Assembly (NCBI GenBank): GCA_017428765.1 | Contig: JAFRQF010000012.1 | Span: 62,001 to 126,000 of the forward strand | Origin: Erysipelotrichaceae bacterium | Lineage (GTDB): Bacteria; Bacillota_I; Bacilli_A; Erysipelotrichales; Erysipelotrichaceae | Direction of reading: 5' to 3' | DNA: 64,000 nt | In this document: positions 16,390 to 24,562 of the stretch, in pieces | Layout: each line of letters opens with the position of its first letter | Numbering within the stretch: position 1 is the first letter of the stretch | Translations under genes and position numbers: made by a program | The notes under the pieces: generated by a model | What the model was told of the DNA's origin: nothing | Seen by the model: only the letters and a program-made list of their open reading frames with translations | Databases searched by the model: none

Positions 16390-17022
16390 TTATTTCTTCT
16401 TGTTTTTCGACAGGAGCTTCTTGAGCTCTTCGTTGAGCTCCTTGAATATGCCTTTGACATAGGCCTCATCGAGCAGCTCCACCATCTTCTTCACTTCCTT
16501 ATCGGACAGCTTGTCGTTGCCGGTGATGTTGCGGATCTTGTTGCAGGAGATGTAATTGCGTAACTTTGCGACCGTCGTTCCTTCTTCGATCATCTTTCTC
16601 ACGATGGAAGAAGACTTCGCAAACTTGATGAAGTCTTTGTTCAGAAGGTCATAGGACAGCTTGCCGTTTTTATCGGAATAGTGGTCGACGACCTTCTGGT
16701 ATTCATCCGAATTGATGACCACCTCTTCCACAGGTTTGACCTTTTTCTCCTTGAAATCTTTCTTGTCGACATTGACGCCCTTACCTCTCTTGTAAGGCAA
16801 GCCGTTGGTCTTCTCGATCGCTTCCTTGAAAGCTTCGACAGGATACATTTTCATGTTGGTATTAGCCGATGGGATCGGTTCGCCGGATGTTCTGGAGATG
16901 GATGCGATGCCTGCCGCCTCGTAGTCAGCTCTCTGGATCGTGATGCTCGGACCGTCTGCTGATTTGATACGAAAAGCCATTGCCGGTATGACCGTCAGTT
17001 TGACTGATTTTGTTCTCAACAT
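16390..17022 (-). CDS. Conserved-looking hypothetical protein
   Basis: Not recognised. 210 residues with no membrane helix. The N-terminal 60 residues are beta-like with Thr/Ile/Ser (VKLTVIPAMAFRIKSADGPSITI, TSGEPIPSANTNMKMYP). The remaining two thirds are Lys/Glu-rich and helical, ending KKLLSKNKKK. The middle contains a basic linker KRGKGVNVDKKDFKEKK. Clean ATG with GGAGAA site and an extended -10 promoter (TGGTATAAT) about 30 bases upstream. Probably a cytosolic or nucleic-acid-associated protein; the function call is open. Confidence 0.6.
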   Translation of the reverse strand: MLRTKSVKLTVIPAMAFRIKSADGPSITIQRADYEAAGIASISRTSGEPIPSANTNMKMYPVEAFKEAIEKTNGLPYKRGKGVNVDKKDFKEKKVKPVEEVVINSDEYQKVVDHYSDKNGKLSYDLLNKDFIKFAKSSSIVRKMIEEGTTVAKLRNYISCNKIRNITGNDKLSDKEVKKMVELLDEAYVKGIFKELNEELKKLLSKNKKK

Positions 17023-17131
17023 ATGATATGTTCTCCTTTTGCGGCTATATTATACCATCGCAAAATATCGATTTTCCATATATGGACAATCTGTTTCCGT
17101 ACCATTTCTTATAAAGCATCACAGTCTGTCA

Positions 17132-17156
17132 CAAAAAAACAGGCCTTATGCCTGTT
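17132..17156 (-). terminator. Terminator with stop codon in the loop (17146-17586 gene)
   Basis: On the minus strand AACAGGC-ATAAG-GCCTGTT followed by TTTTT; the TAA stop codon is inside the loop. Confidence 0.8.
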
Positions 17157-17586
17157 CTTCGGTTTCCTGTGTTTCTTCCGTTTCCGGTTCTTCTTCCTTT
17201 CTCATGAACGTCATCTTCATGAGTTCGTTTTCTTTCTTCGCTTTTTCCGCTTCCGCTTTGGCCTGCTGAGCCTCTTCGCGAAGCTGACGGTTGAGTTCTT
17301 CGTTTTCTCTCTGTGCTTCCTTCAAAGCGGCTCTTTTTTCTCTTTCCTCTTTCCAGACAGCACTAACGAGCCTCATGTAGACCACGAACATCAGCAAGCC
17401 GGCAACGATCGCAACGACCGCCAGCAGCATGCGCTGAATGACCGGCAGGGAGCCTTTGACGACCGAATTGGCCGCCAGTATCGCAAACATCTGTTTGTTG
17501 CGGAAGTACTGCCAGAAGAGCACCAGAGCACCTCCGGCAACTAATATCAGTGAAATAAATCCTACGATCTTTTTAATAATTTTCAT
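17146..17586 (-). CDS. Hypothetical membrane protein with coiled-coil tail
   Basis: Not recognised. 146 residues: two membrane helices (residues 8-26 and 50-72) followed by a long charged coiled coil (residues 78-125, rich in KEAQRENEELNRQLREEAQQ) and an acidic tail EEEPETEETQETEEQ. The topology suggests a membrane-anchored scaffold with a cytoplasmic helical stalk. RBS AGGAGG well placed. Downstream of an esterase/thioesterase pair but separated by about 40 bases. Confidence 0.6.
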   Translation of the reverse strand: MKIIKKIVGFISLILVAGGALVLFWQYFRNKQMFAILAANSVVKGSLPVIQRMLLAVVAIVAGLLMFVVYMRLVSAVWKEEREKRAALKEAQRENEELNRQLREEAQQAKAEAEKAKKENELMKMTFMRKEEEPETEETQETEEQA

Positions 17587-17624
17587 CTTTTCAATACCTC
17601 CTCACCATTTTATCATCATCAGTT

Positions 17625-18020
17625 TCACTCTTCTACTTTTTTCACGGGAAACAAAGTAAAGGATGCTTTACAGAAAAGCTTTCCGGATGCATCACTTACG
17701 GTCACTTCTCCGACCTTGGAAGAGCGTCCGTCATGTAAAGCTGTTGCTTCGATGATCAGATGATCGCCCTTTTTCGCGCTGGCGATATAGCGGATATCGG
17801 CCTGCTGCGTTACGACGTAGGAACCGAGGCTGTAGCCCAATATCCCTGCCGCATTGTCGCACAACGTGTACAGATATCCCCCATGGGCAAAACCGTAAGG
17901 GTTGGTGTCGCTTTCTTCCACATCTGCTTCAAAGACGACCTTCCCTTTTTCAAAAGTGACGAGCTTGCACGAATCGAAACTCATCTTCTTTTCAAACAGC
18001 GCATCGAAACTATCTTCCAT
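17625..18020 (-). CDS. Hotdog-fold thioesterase (PaaI type)
   Basis: Predicted acyl-CoA thioesterase. The motif NPYGFAHGGYLYTLCDNAAGILGYS (residues 41-65) is the hotdog HGG-x-x-x-x-x-x-D motif, with D55 as probable catalytic acid. QADIRYIASAKKGDHLIIEA and EVTVSDASGKLFCKASFTLF are the later strands. 131 residues fits PaaI. It starts 11 bases after the stop of the upstream alpha/beta hydrolase, so the two form an operon. Substrate unknown. Confidence 0.85.
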   Translation of the reverse strand: MEDSFDALFEKKMSFDSCKLVTFEKGKVVFEADVEESDTNPYGFAHGGYLYTLCDNAAGILGYSLGSYVVTQQADIRYIASAKKGDHLIIEATALHDGRSSKVGEVTVSDASGKLFCKASFTLFPVKKVEE

Positions 18021-18031
18021 TTAATGATCCT

Positions 18032-18910
18032 CTATCTTATATGTGCCTTGAAGAAGTCACATTCCTCATCGTTGCATATTGCCGCATCTTTCGTTTTGAC
18101 GTTGCAATGAAAGACGTGGCCCAGTACATTGTCATCCGTGCCGTAGATCTTCACGACATGTTCGATATCATGTTTCTCCAGTTCCGGCACGATCACATCG
18201 ACCTGTGCACGTAAGAAGTCGCCGTTGCTGGACATGACGAATACCGGCGGCCAGCCTTCTTTGATCTTGTCGAAACTGTTGAGCATCTCGAAGTCCTTAT
18301 CGGTAAAGCCCTTCGGAAGAAGGTCGAACATCAATGAACCGAGACCCTTCTTTTCCGGCTTGTCCTGTTTATAGACACCGCAGTTGAGGGCGATCGCCCT
18401 GAACATGAAATCCTTTTTGATATCCAAACCATAGTAATCGGCATAGCTTCTGTCATTGAGCATCGCCGTATACACGGACAGAAGATGTCCGCCAGCACTG
18501 TCGCCGACCGCAAAGATGTTGTTCACATCAAAACCATAGTCCTCTTTGTGATCGAAGATCCAGTGAATGACCGCGTCGGTATCTTCCAGCTGCGCCGGAT
18601 ATCTGTACTCCGGCGCCAGGCGATAGGTGAAGTTGACGACCGCAAAGCCCCGTTGTGCCAGGGACATGCAGTAGAACTGGTAGACTTCCTTGTTTCCGTA
18701 TACCCAGCCGCCGCCATGGACCGAAACGATGACCGGAAGTTTTCCTTCCGCACCTTTCGGACGGTAGACATCCAATACCTGCCATTTCCTGTTTCTTCCA
18801 TAGAGGATGTCGTCATAACGCTTCACATCTTCGGGGGTCGATAAGCCCGCATCTCTTTTGCGGTCGCCTTTGCCAAAACTGTAGCGGATATACATACTGG
18901 TAAGTGACAT
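18032..18910 (-). CDS. Alpha/beta hydrolase, esterase of the HSL/BD-FAE type
   Basis: Soluble esterase or deacetylase. Oxyanion motif VHGGGWVYGNKE (around residues 64-75), nucleophile elbow GDSAGGHL (around residue 148), and a late His in LGHVFHCN (around residue 272). The Asp is probably in SSNGDFLRAQVD. 292 residues. No signal peptide. First gene of a two-gene unit with the thioesterase; RBS AAGGAG. The substrate is probably a short acyl ester, but this is family-level inference. Confidence 0.85.
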   Translation of the reverse strand: MSLTSMYIRYSFGKGDRKRDAGLSTPEDVKRYDDILYGRNRKWQVLDVYRPKGAEGKLPVIVSVHGGGWVYGNKEVYQFYCMSLAQRGFAVVNFTYRLAPEYRYPAQLEDTDAVIHWIFDHKEDYGFDVNNIFAVGDSAGGHLLSVYTAMLNDRSYADYYGLDIKKDFMFRAIALNCGVYKQDKPEKKGLGSLMFDLLPKGFTDKDFEMLNSFDKIKEGWPPVFVMSSNGDFLRAQVDVIVPELEKHDIEHVVKIYGTDDNVLGHVFHCNVKTKDAAICNDEECDFFKAHIR

Positions 18911-18936
18911 CGTTTTACTCCTTGTGTTTTATCAAA

Positions 18937-18957
18937 CAAAAAGGACTTTGCGTCCTG
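18937..18957 (-). terminator. Terminator after the 74-residue membrane protein gene
   Basis: On the minus strand AGGAC-GCAAA-GTCCT followed by TTTTTG. Confidence 0.65.
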
Positions 18958-18964
18958 AGATCAT

Positions 18965-19189
18965 TTATCTTGAAGAAAAATACACGATGCAGATCATCGT
19001 GAAACTAAAGACTGCGGCAATGGAACATAAGACCAGACCAAGCTTGCAGTTCTTATCACCTTTTCTAAGACCGATGTAAGCCATGATCATGCCGGCAAAG
19101 TCCAGTACGAGCCATAAAAGATCGAGCTCATAGATCAGCAATGAGAAGGTCAGCGTGATCACACCGATACTTGCGGATAGGTTTGCCAT
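18965..19189 (-). CDS. Small membrane protein
   Basis: 74 residues with two or three hydrophobic helices (around residues 4-22, 24-40 and 49-70) separated by a short basic loop (RKGDKNCK). The pattern LDFAGMIMAYIGLRKGDKNCKLGLVLCSIA resembles DUF4190-like small proteins. Function unknown. TACTAT lies 6 bases before the ATG and there is no ribosome site, which fits a leaderless transcript. Confidence 0.6.
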   Translation of the reverse strand: MANLSASIGVITLTFSLLIYELDLLWLVLDFAGMIMAYIGLRKGDKNCKLGLVLCSIAAVFSFTMICIVYFSSR

Positions 19190-19252
19190 ATATCCATAGT
19201 ATCACGATTTCTTTTTCCATTATCAAAGGAAGGGTCCTATCTGCCGCACAAT

Positions 19253-19287
19253 AAAATAAAGGGCACATATCTCTCTGATATGTGCCC
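19253..19287 (-). terminator. Strong terminator of the small heat-shock gene
   Basis: GGGCACATATC - TCTCT - GATATGTGCCC, an 11-bp perfect stem, followed on the minus strand by TTTATTTTATT. Confidence 0.9.
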
Positions 19288-19298
19288 TGATCTTTCGA

Positions 19299-19748
19299 TC
19301 ATTCGATCATGATGGTGTTCTTATTGGCCAGCTTTTCCTGCTCGAGCTTAGGGATGTCCAATCTGAGCACACCGTCCTCGAACTTGCCGTGGATATCGCT
19401 TGCCGAGATGCCTTCGCCGACATAGAAGGTTCTGGACATCGTACCGGAATAACGTTCCTGACGCACGACCTTGCCCTTGTCGTTCTTGCCTTCTTCTTCG
19501 ACGCCTTTAGCAGCCGTGACAGTCATGTAACCGTCATTGATCTCAACATTGATATCTTCTTTCTTGAAGCCCGGCAGATCGATCTCAACTTCGTAGTGTC
19601 CGTCTTTTTCATTGACGTCCATCAGCATCTCTCTGTTGGCACGTTTGCCATAGAGTTTTCTGTCAAGGGAATTGAACTCTTTCATCATTCCGAACGGATC
19701 CATCCATTCATCAAACAGTTCGTTTTCAAATACTTTAGGTGTTAACAT
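19299..19748 (-). CDS. Small heat-shock protein, Hsp20/alpha-crystallin family
   Basis: ATP-independent chaperone holding unfolded proteins. The alpha-crystallin domain covers about residues 42-140. It contains YEVEIDLPGFKKEDINVEINDGYMTV and the conserved GVLRLDIPK, followed by a C-terminal I-x-I-like TIMIE tail. The N-terminus carries the phenylalanine-containing FDEWMDPFGMMKEF arm. The start is the ATG behind AAAGGAGGT (149 residues); a 12-codon longer frame has no ribosome site. Controlled by a CIRCE-overlapped promoter with a leader of about 120 bases. Confidence 0.95.
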   Translation of the reverse strand: MLTPKVFENELFDEWMDPFGMMKEFNSLDRKLYGKRANREMLMDVNEKDGHYEVEIDLPGFKKEDINVEINDGYMTVTAAKGVEEEGKNDKGKVVRQERYSGTMSRTFYVGEGISASDIHGKFEDGVLRLDIPKLEQEKLANKNTIMIE

Positions 19749-19874
19749 AGTACATTTACCTCCTTTACTTAATTCATTGTTCATATGAAATGAACTATGT
19801 CTTTAAGCAAGGGAATGGAGGGTTTGGATTCTATATCTTACCTAGGATCTTCTCTTATTTCCTTGTACAATTAT

Positions 19875-19903
19875 GTTATAGATCTATTTTTTAGCAATGT
19901 CAA
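19875..19903 (-). promoter_or_regulatory. Sigma-A promoter of hsp20
   Basis: On the minus strand TTGACA, 17 bases, TATAAC. The -35 box lies within the CIRCE element. Confidence 0.85.
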
Positions 19904-19917
19904 GTGGAGAGTGCTAA
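19891..19917 (-). promoter_or_regulatory. CIRCE operator (HrcA site) of hsp20
   Basis: On the minus strand TTAGCACTC - 9 bases - CATTGCTAA. The first half is a perfect CIRCE arm; the second keeps 6 of 9 positions. Spacing 9-9-9 is exact. Confidence 0.85.
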
Positions 19918-19945
19918 TTTTTTTTAAGAATTTTAAAGTCTGCAT

Positions 19946-20464
19946 TTACGCAGACTCTTTTGTATCTTTCGTCTTGTTCGTGATGCCGTTGAACAGGAAT
20001 GACAACATGTTGATCGCATCGAAGACTGCTCCGGCATAGGCCTTGATGACGAAGTTATAGACCGCCCAGCAAAGACTCACGAAGGCAAACATGAACTGCA
20101 GCTGTCTGGCTGTCGTCTTCTTATTCAATACGACGATCGACTGAACGACATTGGCCAGGATCGGCAGATACCCGAGTATTCCGATGTTGTTGAACAGCGA
20201 ACCGAAAATGACCGCGATCGCGATGAAGACATAGGTCTGACCAGGGAACGAGAAAGAATAGATCGACATCAGATTGCGGGTGATGGCGATGGCATCCATG
20301 ACATTGGCACTGTAACCCTTTAAGATCAGAGAGCCTGTCGACATGAATAACATCGCAACGATCTGAAACCAAAGGATGGCCCTTTTTTCCTTCCTGGTCG
20401 AAGAATAGAATGTGAAGCCCTGGCCGATTATAGTCAGGATGTTGGCGATCAGTACGTCATTCAT
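19946..20464 (-). CDS. YgjV family inner-membrane protein
   Basis: About 172 residues with five or six membrane helices. The pieces LTIIGQGFTFYSSTRKEKRAILWFQIVAMLFMSTG and ITRNLMSIYSFSFP match the Imp-YgjV pattern. Function of the family is unknown. I place the start at MNDVLIANIL. A longer frame would run into the divergent gene, and a TATATT box ends 7 bases before this ATG, suggesting a leaderless mRNA. The divergent lipoprotein gene starts only 43 bases away. Confidence 0.75.
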   Translation of the reverse strand: MNDVLIANILTIIGQGFTFYSSTRKEKRAILWFQIVAMLFMSTGSLILKGYSANVMDAIAITRNLMSIYSFSFPGQTYVFIAIAVIFGSLFNNIGILGYLPILANVVQSIVVLNKKTTARQLQFMFAFVSLCWAVYNFVIKAYAGAVFDAINMLSFLFNGITNKTKDTKESA

Positions 20465-20507
20465 GACATTTAATATAACACAATTCCATTTATGATAAAG
20501 TGAAGAT

Positions 20508-22454
20508 ATGATGATCCGCAAACTCTGTACCATCTTATGCAGTCTCTTATTACTGACAAGTCTTTTCGGCTGCACAAAAAAAGAAGAAGAGACAGCTCAG
20601 GAAAGCGAAGAAACGATGATAAAAGAAACAAAGATCAGGACAGAAACGATAACTTCCCTTCCTTCCTATGAATGGCAGAAGGAAGCTTCTTTCCCCGACC
20701 GCCTGGGAAGTGTCGATGACACTCTTGCCATGAATTCCCTGCTGTCTTTCAAGTCATATGAGGACCAGGGTGAGATCTATCTGCAGGTGGAAGAAGGAGT
20801 GAATTCCTTTGATCTCTACGTCAATTCCTTTAAATGTGAGGAAGATCTGTCCTCTTCGGGTATTTATAAACTCGATATCGCAGATATCGCCCAAAACGGC
20901 TCAAATACCTTGCAGATCTCAAACATCGAACCCGAAGACAAAGAAGATGCACTCAGAGTCTTCATCCCTTATCCGACGATCAAAGAAGGAGATCTCAAAG
21001 AAGAAGGATTCCATGAAGAAACCTTCGATCTCATTTCCGACATCATTGAGTCTGATATCGAACACGGCTTTTCTTCCGCCCAGCTGGCAGTTATTTCTCA
21101 TGGCAAACTCATCTATGCCAACACCTGGGGAAGTTTAAATACCTATGAAAAAGACGGCACGAAAATAAGCGATCCCGTCAAAGCAGACAACGATACGATG
21201 TATGATCTGGCCTCTGTGACCAAGATGTTTTCTGCCAACTATGCGATACAGAAGCTGGTCTCCGAAGGAAAGATCGATATCGATGAGAAAGTATCGGCGT
21301 ATCTGGGTGACCGCTTCTATGAAGATACGCTGGATTTCTGTTATGACTTCGGCATGCAGGTATCGAATGAAACGATGAAGGAATACAAGTCGCAGATCAC
21401 CATACGTGACCTGCTCACCCATCGGGCCGGCTTCCCACCTGCTCCGCGCTATTTCAATATCTATGTCGATGCGCCAAGCCAGGAATATCTGCCGGAAGAA
21501 GGATACAATCTCCTTTACTCCGGTTACGAACACAATAAAGAGACAAGGCTCAAGACCCTGCAGGCCATTTTTGAGACGCCTTTGGTCAATGTACCGGGAG
21601 ACAGATATCTTTACTCTGATGTCGACTACATGATCCTGGCTTTCCTGATCGAAGAGATCACCGGGCAGGATCTTGATACTTACATGAAAGAAAACTTCTT
21701 TCAGCCGATGGGACTAAGCAGAATATCTTTCGAACCTCTTTCTCACGGTTACACAAAAGAAGACTGCGCTGCTACCGAACTGAACGGCAACACCCGTGAC
21801 GGTGCCGTGTATTTCCCGGGCATCCGTGACTATACCTTACAGGGCGAAGTCCATGACGAGATGGCCTACTATTCGATGAATGGAGTGTCCGGTCATGCGG
21901 GGCTTTTCTCCAATGCCATCGATCTGGCAAAACTGGGGACGGTGATGTTAACGGGAGGCTATGAAGGACATCGCTTCTTTTCCAGAAACGTCATCGATTC
22001 CTTCATCTCTCCGCAGTCTTACGATCTTGCGGATTCGGGACTCGGCTGGGCAAGGCAGGGTGACGATGAACGTTCCTGGTATTTCTCCGATGCCGTATCA
22101 TCCTCTACGATCGGCCACCAAGGCTGGACAGGAACGCTCGTCATGATCGATCCGCAAAACGATCTTGTCATGGTCTATCTGACCAATTTAAGAAATACGA
22201 AAGTCCTAGACCCTGCGGGCAACGCCAACGACTTCAACGGCCTTTACTACACCGCTTCAACACTTGGCTTTGTACCGCAGATCTTCATGATCGGAAAAGA
22301 TCAGGATGCTGATATTACAGAGCAGCTTGATTCCTTATTGAACTCGATGGTCAAAGATGCCGAAAGACTCATTCCTTCGGGTGCATCCGAAGATCATCCG
22401 GCTTACCTCAATTATTTAAGCAAGCTTGCCGTCAGACAGAAGCGCGGTCAGTAA
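20508..22454 (+). CDS. Serine hydrolase lipoprotein, beta-lactamase/PBP4B-like (YfeW type)
   Basis: Extracytoplasmic penicilloyl-serine hydrolase relative. The signal peptide ends in lipobox L19-F-G-C22. Residues 60-170 form a beta-rich N-terminal module. The catalytic beta-lactamase class C domain follows, with S-x-x-K in LASVTKMF (around residue 239), a YSDVDY tyrosine motif (around residue 368) and a C-terminal triad region GHQGWTGT. The segment GVSGHAGLFSNAIDLAKLG is typical of this group. 648 residues, larger than minimal esterases. Probable D,D-carboxypeptidase or esterase in wall metabolism; substrate uncertain. Very short 5' leader after TATGAT. Confidence 0.85.
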   Translation: MMIRKLCTILCSLLLLTSLFGCTKKEEETAQESEETMIKETKIRTETITSLPSYEWQKEASFPDRLGSVDDTLAMNSLLSFKSYEDQGEIYLQVEEGVNSFDLYVNSFKCEEDLSSSGIYKLDIADIAQNGSNTLQISNIEPEDKEDALRVFIPYPTIKEGDLKEEGFHEETFDLISDIIESDIEHGFSSAQLAVISHGKLIYANTWGSLNTYEKDGTKISDPVKADNDTMYDLASVTKMFSANYAIQKLVSEGKIDIDEKVSAYLGDRFYEDTLDFCYDFGMQVSNETMKEYKSQITIRDLLTHRAGFPPAPRYFNIYVDAPSQEYLPEEGYNLLYSGYEHNKETRLKTLQAIFETPLVNVPGDRYLYSDVDYMILAFLIEEITGQDLDTYMKENFFQPMGLSRISFEPLSHGYTKEDCAATELNGNTRDGAVYFPGIRDYTLQGEVHDEMAYYSMNGVSGHAGLFSNAIDLAKLGTVMLTGGYEGHRFFSRNVIDSFISPQSYDLADSGLGWARQGDDERSWYFSDAVSSSTIGHQGWTGTLVMIDPQNDLVMVYLTNLRNTKVLDPAGNANDFNGLYYTASTLGFVPQIFMIGKDQDADITEQLDSLLNSMVKDAERLIPSGASEDHPAYLNYLSKLAVRQKRGQ

Positions 22455-22528
22455 GCAAAGAGATGATCTCTCAAATCGAATTCCTCCCTTCTGCCGTAAA
22501 GTTTTGATCGGGATCATATCGTCTATTT

Positions 22529-22582
22529 GGTTTACGGAACGGTTTACGATTTATCTTTACAAAGGTTTACGGAACGGTTTAC
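22529..22582 (+). repeat. Two 19-bp direct repeats (GGTTTACGGAACGGTTTAC) in the fic promoter
   Basis: Identical 19-mers start at 22529 and 22564, 35 bases apart, and each contains two GGTTTAC units. The second fills the spacer between a TTTACA -35 and a TACTAT -10 box, so a bound protein would block transcription. Probable operator of an autoregulated fic gene. Confidence 0.8.
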
Positions 22583-22591
22583 TATAGTATT

Positions 22592-23845
22592 ATGGATGAC
22601 AAAAAGATACTGAATGCTGTTGAAAAACAGTTTCATGAAAAATACTATACAGCCAAGGAACTGGAATACTCCAACAAGGCCGGTACCTTCCTCTCTCCGC
22701 TGGAGTACCGTCAGTTTCTTGCATATAAGGAAGATCTGGCTTCTGAAGGCAGTCCTTTTGTGTCACCGCTTCCTCTTCCGGCTTTCAATTCGCAATTCCT
22801 ATATTATTCAGCTTGTAATGAACTGAATTCTTTTCTTGATTCCTATCATCAGCTTTCCGAAGATGAAAATTACCCTACAGATCGTTTCTCCTCTGCTTAT
22901 ATCGAATCACGGATCTATTCCGAGATCGAGGGCACTGTAAATGTAGAAAATGTGCCGACGACAAGAAGCAGACTCAAGCAGCTTCTGGAAGAAGATGCTC
23001 CGGTCGAAAACATCAATGACGTCATTATCAAAAACATGAAGGCCGGTATCGATTTTGTTCATGAACTGCCAAAGTTCAGCAAAGAGAATCTCTTCAGATT
23101 ATATTCTCTTTTAAGCCGTGATTGTCTCAACGAAAACGACAGGTTAAGACCCGGCGATCATTATCGCTATGATTCCGTCGAGATCTCACGTTATCATGGC
23201 TGCCCGTTTGAAAAGATCGATGACTGTATGAATGCTTTGTTTTCTTATGCCGATCATGTGCTGTATAGCGGAAACATCTTCGAAAAGGCCCTTCTTCCGC
23301 ATATCTGTCATTATTACATCCTGTATATTCATCCTTATTTCGATTACAACGGGAGAACTGCCCGGATGGTGTCATACTGGATCTGTCTCTTAAGCGGGAT
23401 CGATTTATTTCCTCCTGTGATTTCCGAAGCGATCAATCAGACCAAGAGCAATTATTATCGTGCGATCGAATTAAGCAGAGATTCTCATAATGATCTGACC
23501 TATTTTTTCCTGTATCTGTTTTCTGTTTCGCTTGATTATCTTGTCTGTTACCAGAACCTGGAACATTTTACACAAGTCGCCAAAAACAGCGGTTCTGTTC
23601 TTACCCAGACAGATCTGAACTATTTGAAAAAGATACTTATCTCTTATAACGGTGCTTTTTCTTATGCAGACTTTCTGAAAACAGCCAATGTTTCCATGAG
23701 CAAGCAGGGAGCGCTTAAAATACTCAACAGATTCATGAAGCTTGGTTTTTTGAAAGAAATGACAAATACCGGCAAAACAAAACTATTTGACATAAATAAA
23801 GACAATATCCCATATTCACTCAAATATCTGAATCATCAGCGTTAG
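22592..23845 (+). CDS. Fic family protein with C-terminal winged-helix domain
   Basis: Probable AMP- or nucleotide-transferase that modifies a protein target. The Fic motif is H247-P-Y-F-D-Y-N-G-R-T-A-R, close to HxFxxGNGRxxR, with the canonical G-N replaced by Y-N. An N-terminal SEIEGT segment (E113) resembles the inhibitory helix motif of class II Fic proteins, so it is probably auto-inhibited. Residues 335-417 look like a winged helix (LTQTDLNYLKKIL...MSKQGALKILNRFMKLGFLKE). Codon usage and A/T content differ from neighbours, suggesting acquisition. No antitoxin gene is adjacent. TACTAT lies 6 bases before the ATG. Confidence 0.88.
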   Translation: MDDKKILNAVEKQFHEKYYTAKELEYSNKAGTFLSPLEYRQFLAYKEDLASEGSPFVSPLPLPAFNSQFLYYSACNELNSFLDSYHQLSEDENYPTDRFSSAYIESRIYSEIEGTVNVENVPTTRSRLKQLLEEDAPVENINDVIIKNMKAGIDFVHELPKFSKENLFRLYSLLSRDCLNENDRLRPGDHYRYDSVEISRYHGCPFEKIDDCMNALFSYADHVLYSGNIFEKALLPHICHYYILYIHPYFDYNGRTARMVSYWICLLSGIDLFPPVISEAINQTKSNYYRAIELSRDSHNDLTYFFLYLFSVSLDYLVCYQNLEHFTQVAKNSGSVLTQTDLNYLKKILISYNGAFSYADFLKTANVSMSKQGALKILNRFMKLGFLKEMTNTGKTKLFDINKDNIPYSLKYLNHQR

Positions 23846-24106
23846 CCATTCCCATTCGATGATACTCACATGCCTGCCGTCTTTTTCTCTCTGGTATTTT
23901 TTATCGGAACAGCGCTGAAGGCTCATCCTTTTCTTTGTGCTGTTTTTGATAATGCGGAAACGATTAAGTAAAATGTAAATATATGGTAGCAAATACGAAC
24001 AGAAAGATCATACGTTATGGTATTGCTGCAACAGCCGGGATCACTCCGCGTTGTACTTTTCAGGCCTTGTCTGCTTTTTTATCAGCAGTTCGTTCTTAAA
24101 GACTTT

Positions 24107-24562
24107 TCATTCCCATTTGATGAGTTCTTCGAGCTTTCTTACGAAAGCTTCCAAACCCTCTTTGTCGTTTTCGTCGAAACGCTCCAATAAAGGAGAATCG
24201 ATGTCTAAGACAGCGACGACGCTTCCCTGCGCATGGATCGGTACGACGATCTCCGAATTGGACGCCGAATCGCAAGCGATGTGTCCCGGGAATTCGTGGA
24301 CATTTTTCACTAATTGTGTTTCATCTCTCTCATATGCCGTGCCGCAGACCCCTTTTCCCTTGGCGATATTGACACAAGCCGTCTTACCCTGGAAAGGTCC
24401 TAAAAGCAATGCGCCGTCTCTGACGATATAGAAGCCTGCCCAGTTGAGATCTTTCATCGACCCATTGATCAAAGCCGAGGCATTGGATAAAAGCGGGATA
24501 TAGTTTCTTGAAGATTCGCTCAAGGCTTCCAGCTGTGCGGTCATGATCTTGTAGTCAGTCAT
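24107..24562 (-). CDS. msrC: Free methionine-(R)-sulfoxide reductase (GAF domain)
   Basis: Reduces free L-methionine-(R)-sulfoxide. The single GAF domain carries LGPFQGKTACVNIAKGKGVCGTAYE and HEFPGHIACDSASNSEIVVPI, giving the three conserved cysteines (about residues 63, 73 and 97) of fRMsr enzymes. 151 residues is the normal length. Its ATG abuts the stop of the YugP gene, so both are in one unit. MsrA is encoded about 1 kb away, giving the cell repair of both sulfoxide forms. Confidence 0.92.
   Translation of the reverse strand: MTDYKIMTAQLEALSESSRNYIPLLSNASALINGSMKDLNWAGFYIVRDGALLLGPFQGKTACVNIAKGKGVCGTAYERDETQLVKNVHEFPGHIACDSASNSEIVVPIHAQGSVVAVLDIDSPLLERFDENDKEGLEAFVRKLEELIKWE

Noticed and set aside
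22592-23845. Fic/Doc toxin-antitoxin pair
   Set aside because: No small antitoxin ORF is adjacent, and the protein carries its own inhibitory-like SEIEG motif and a C-terminal winged helix, which fits a class II, self-regulated Fic.
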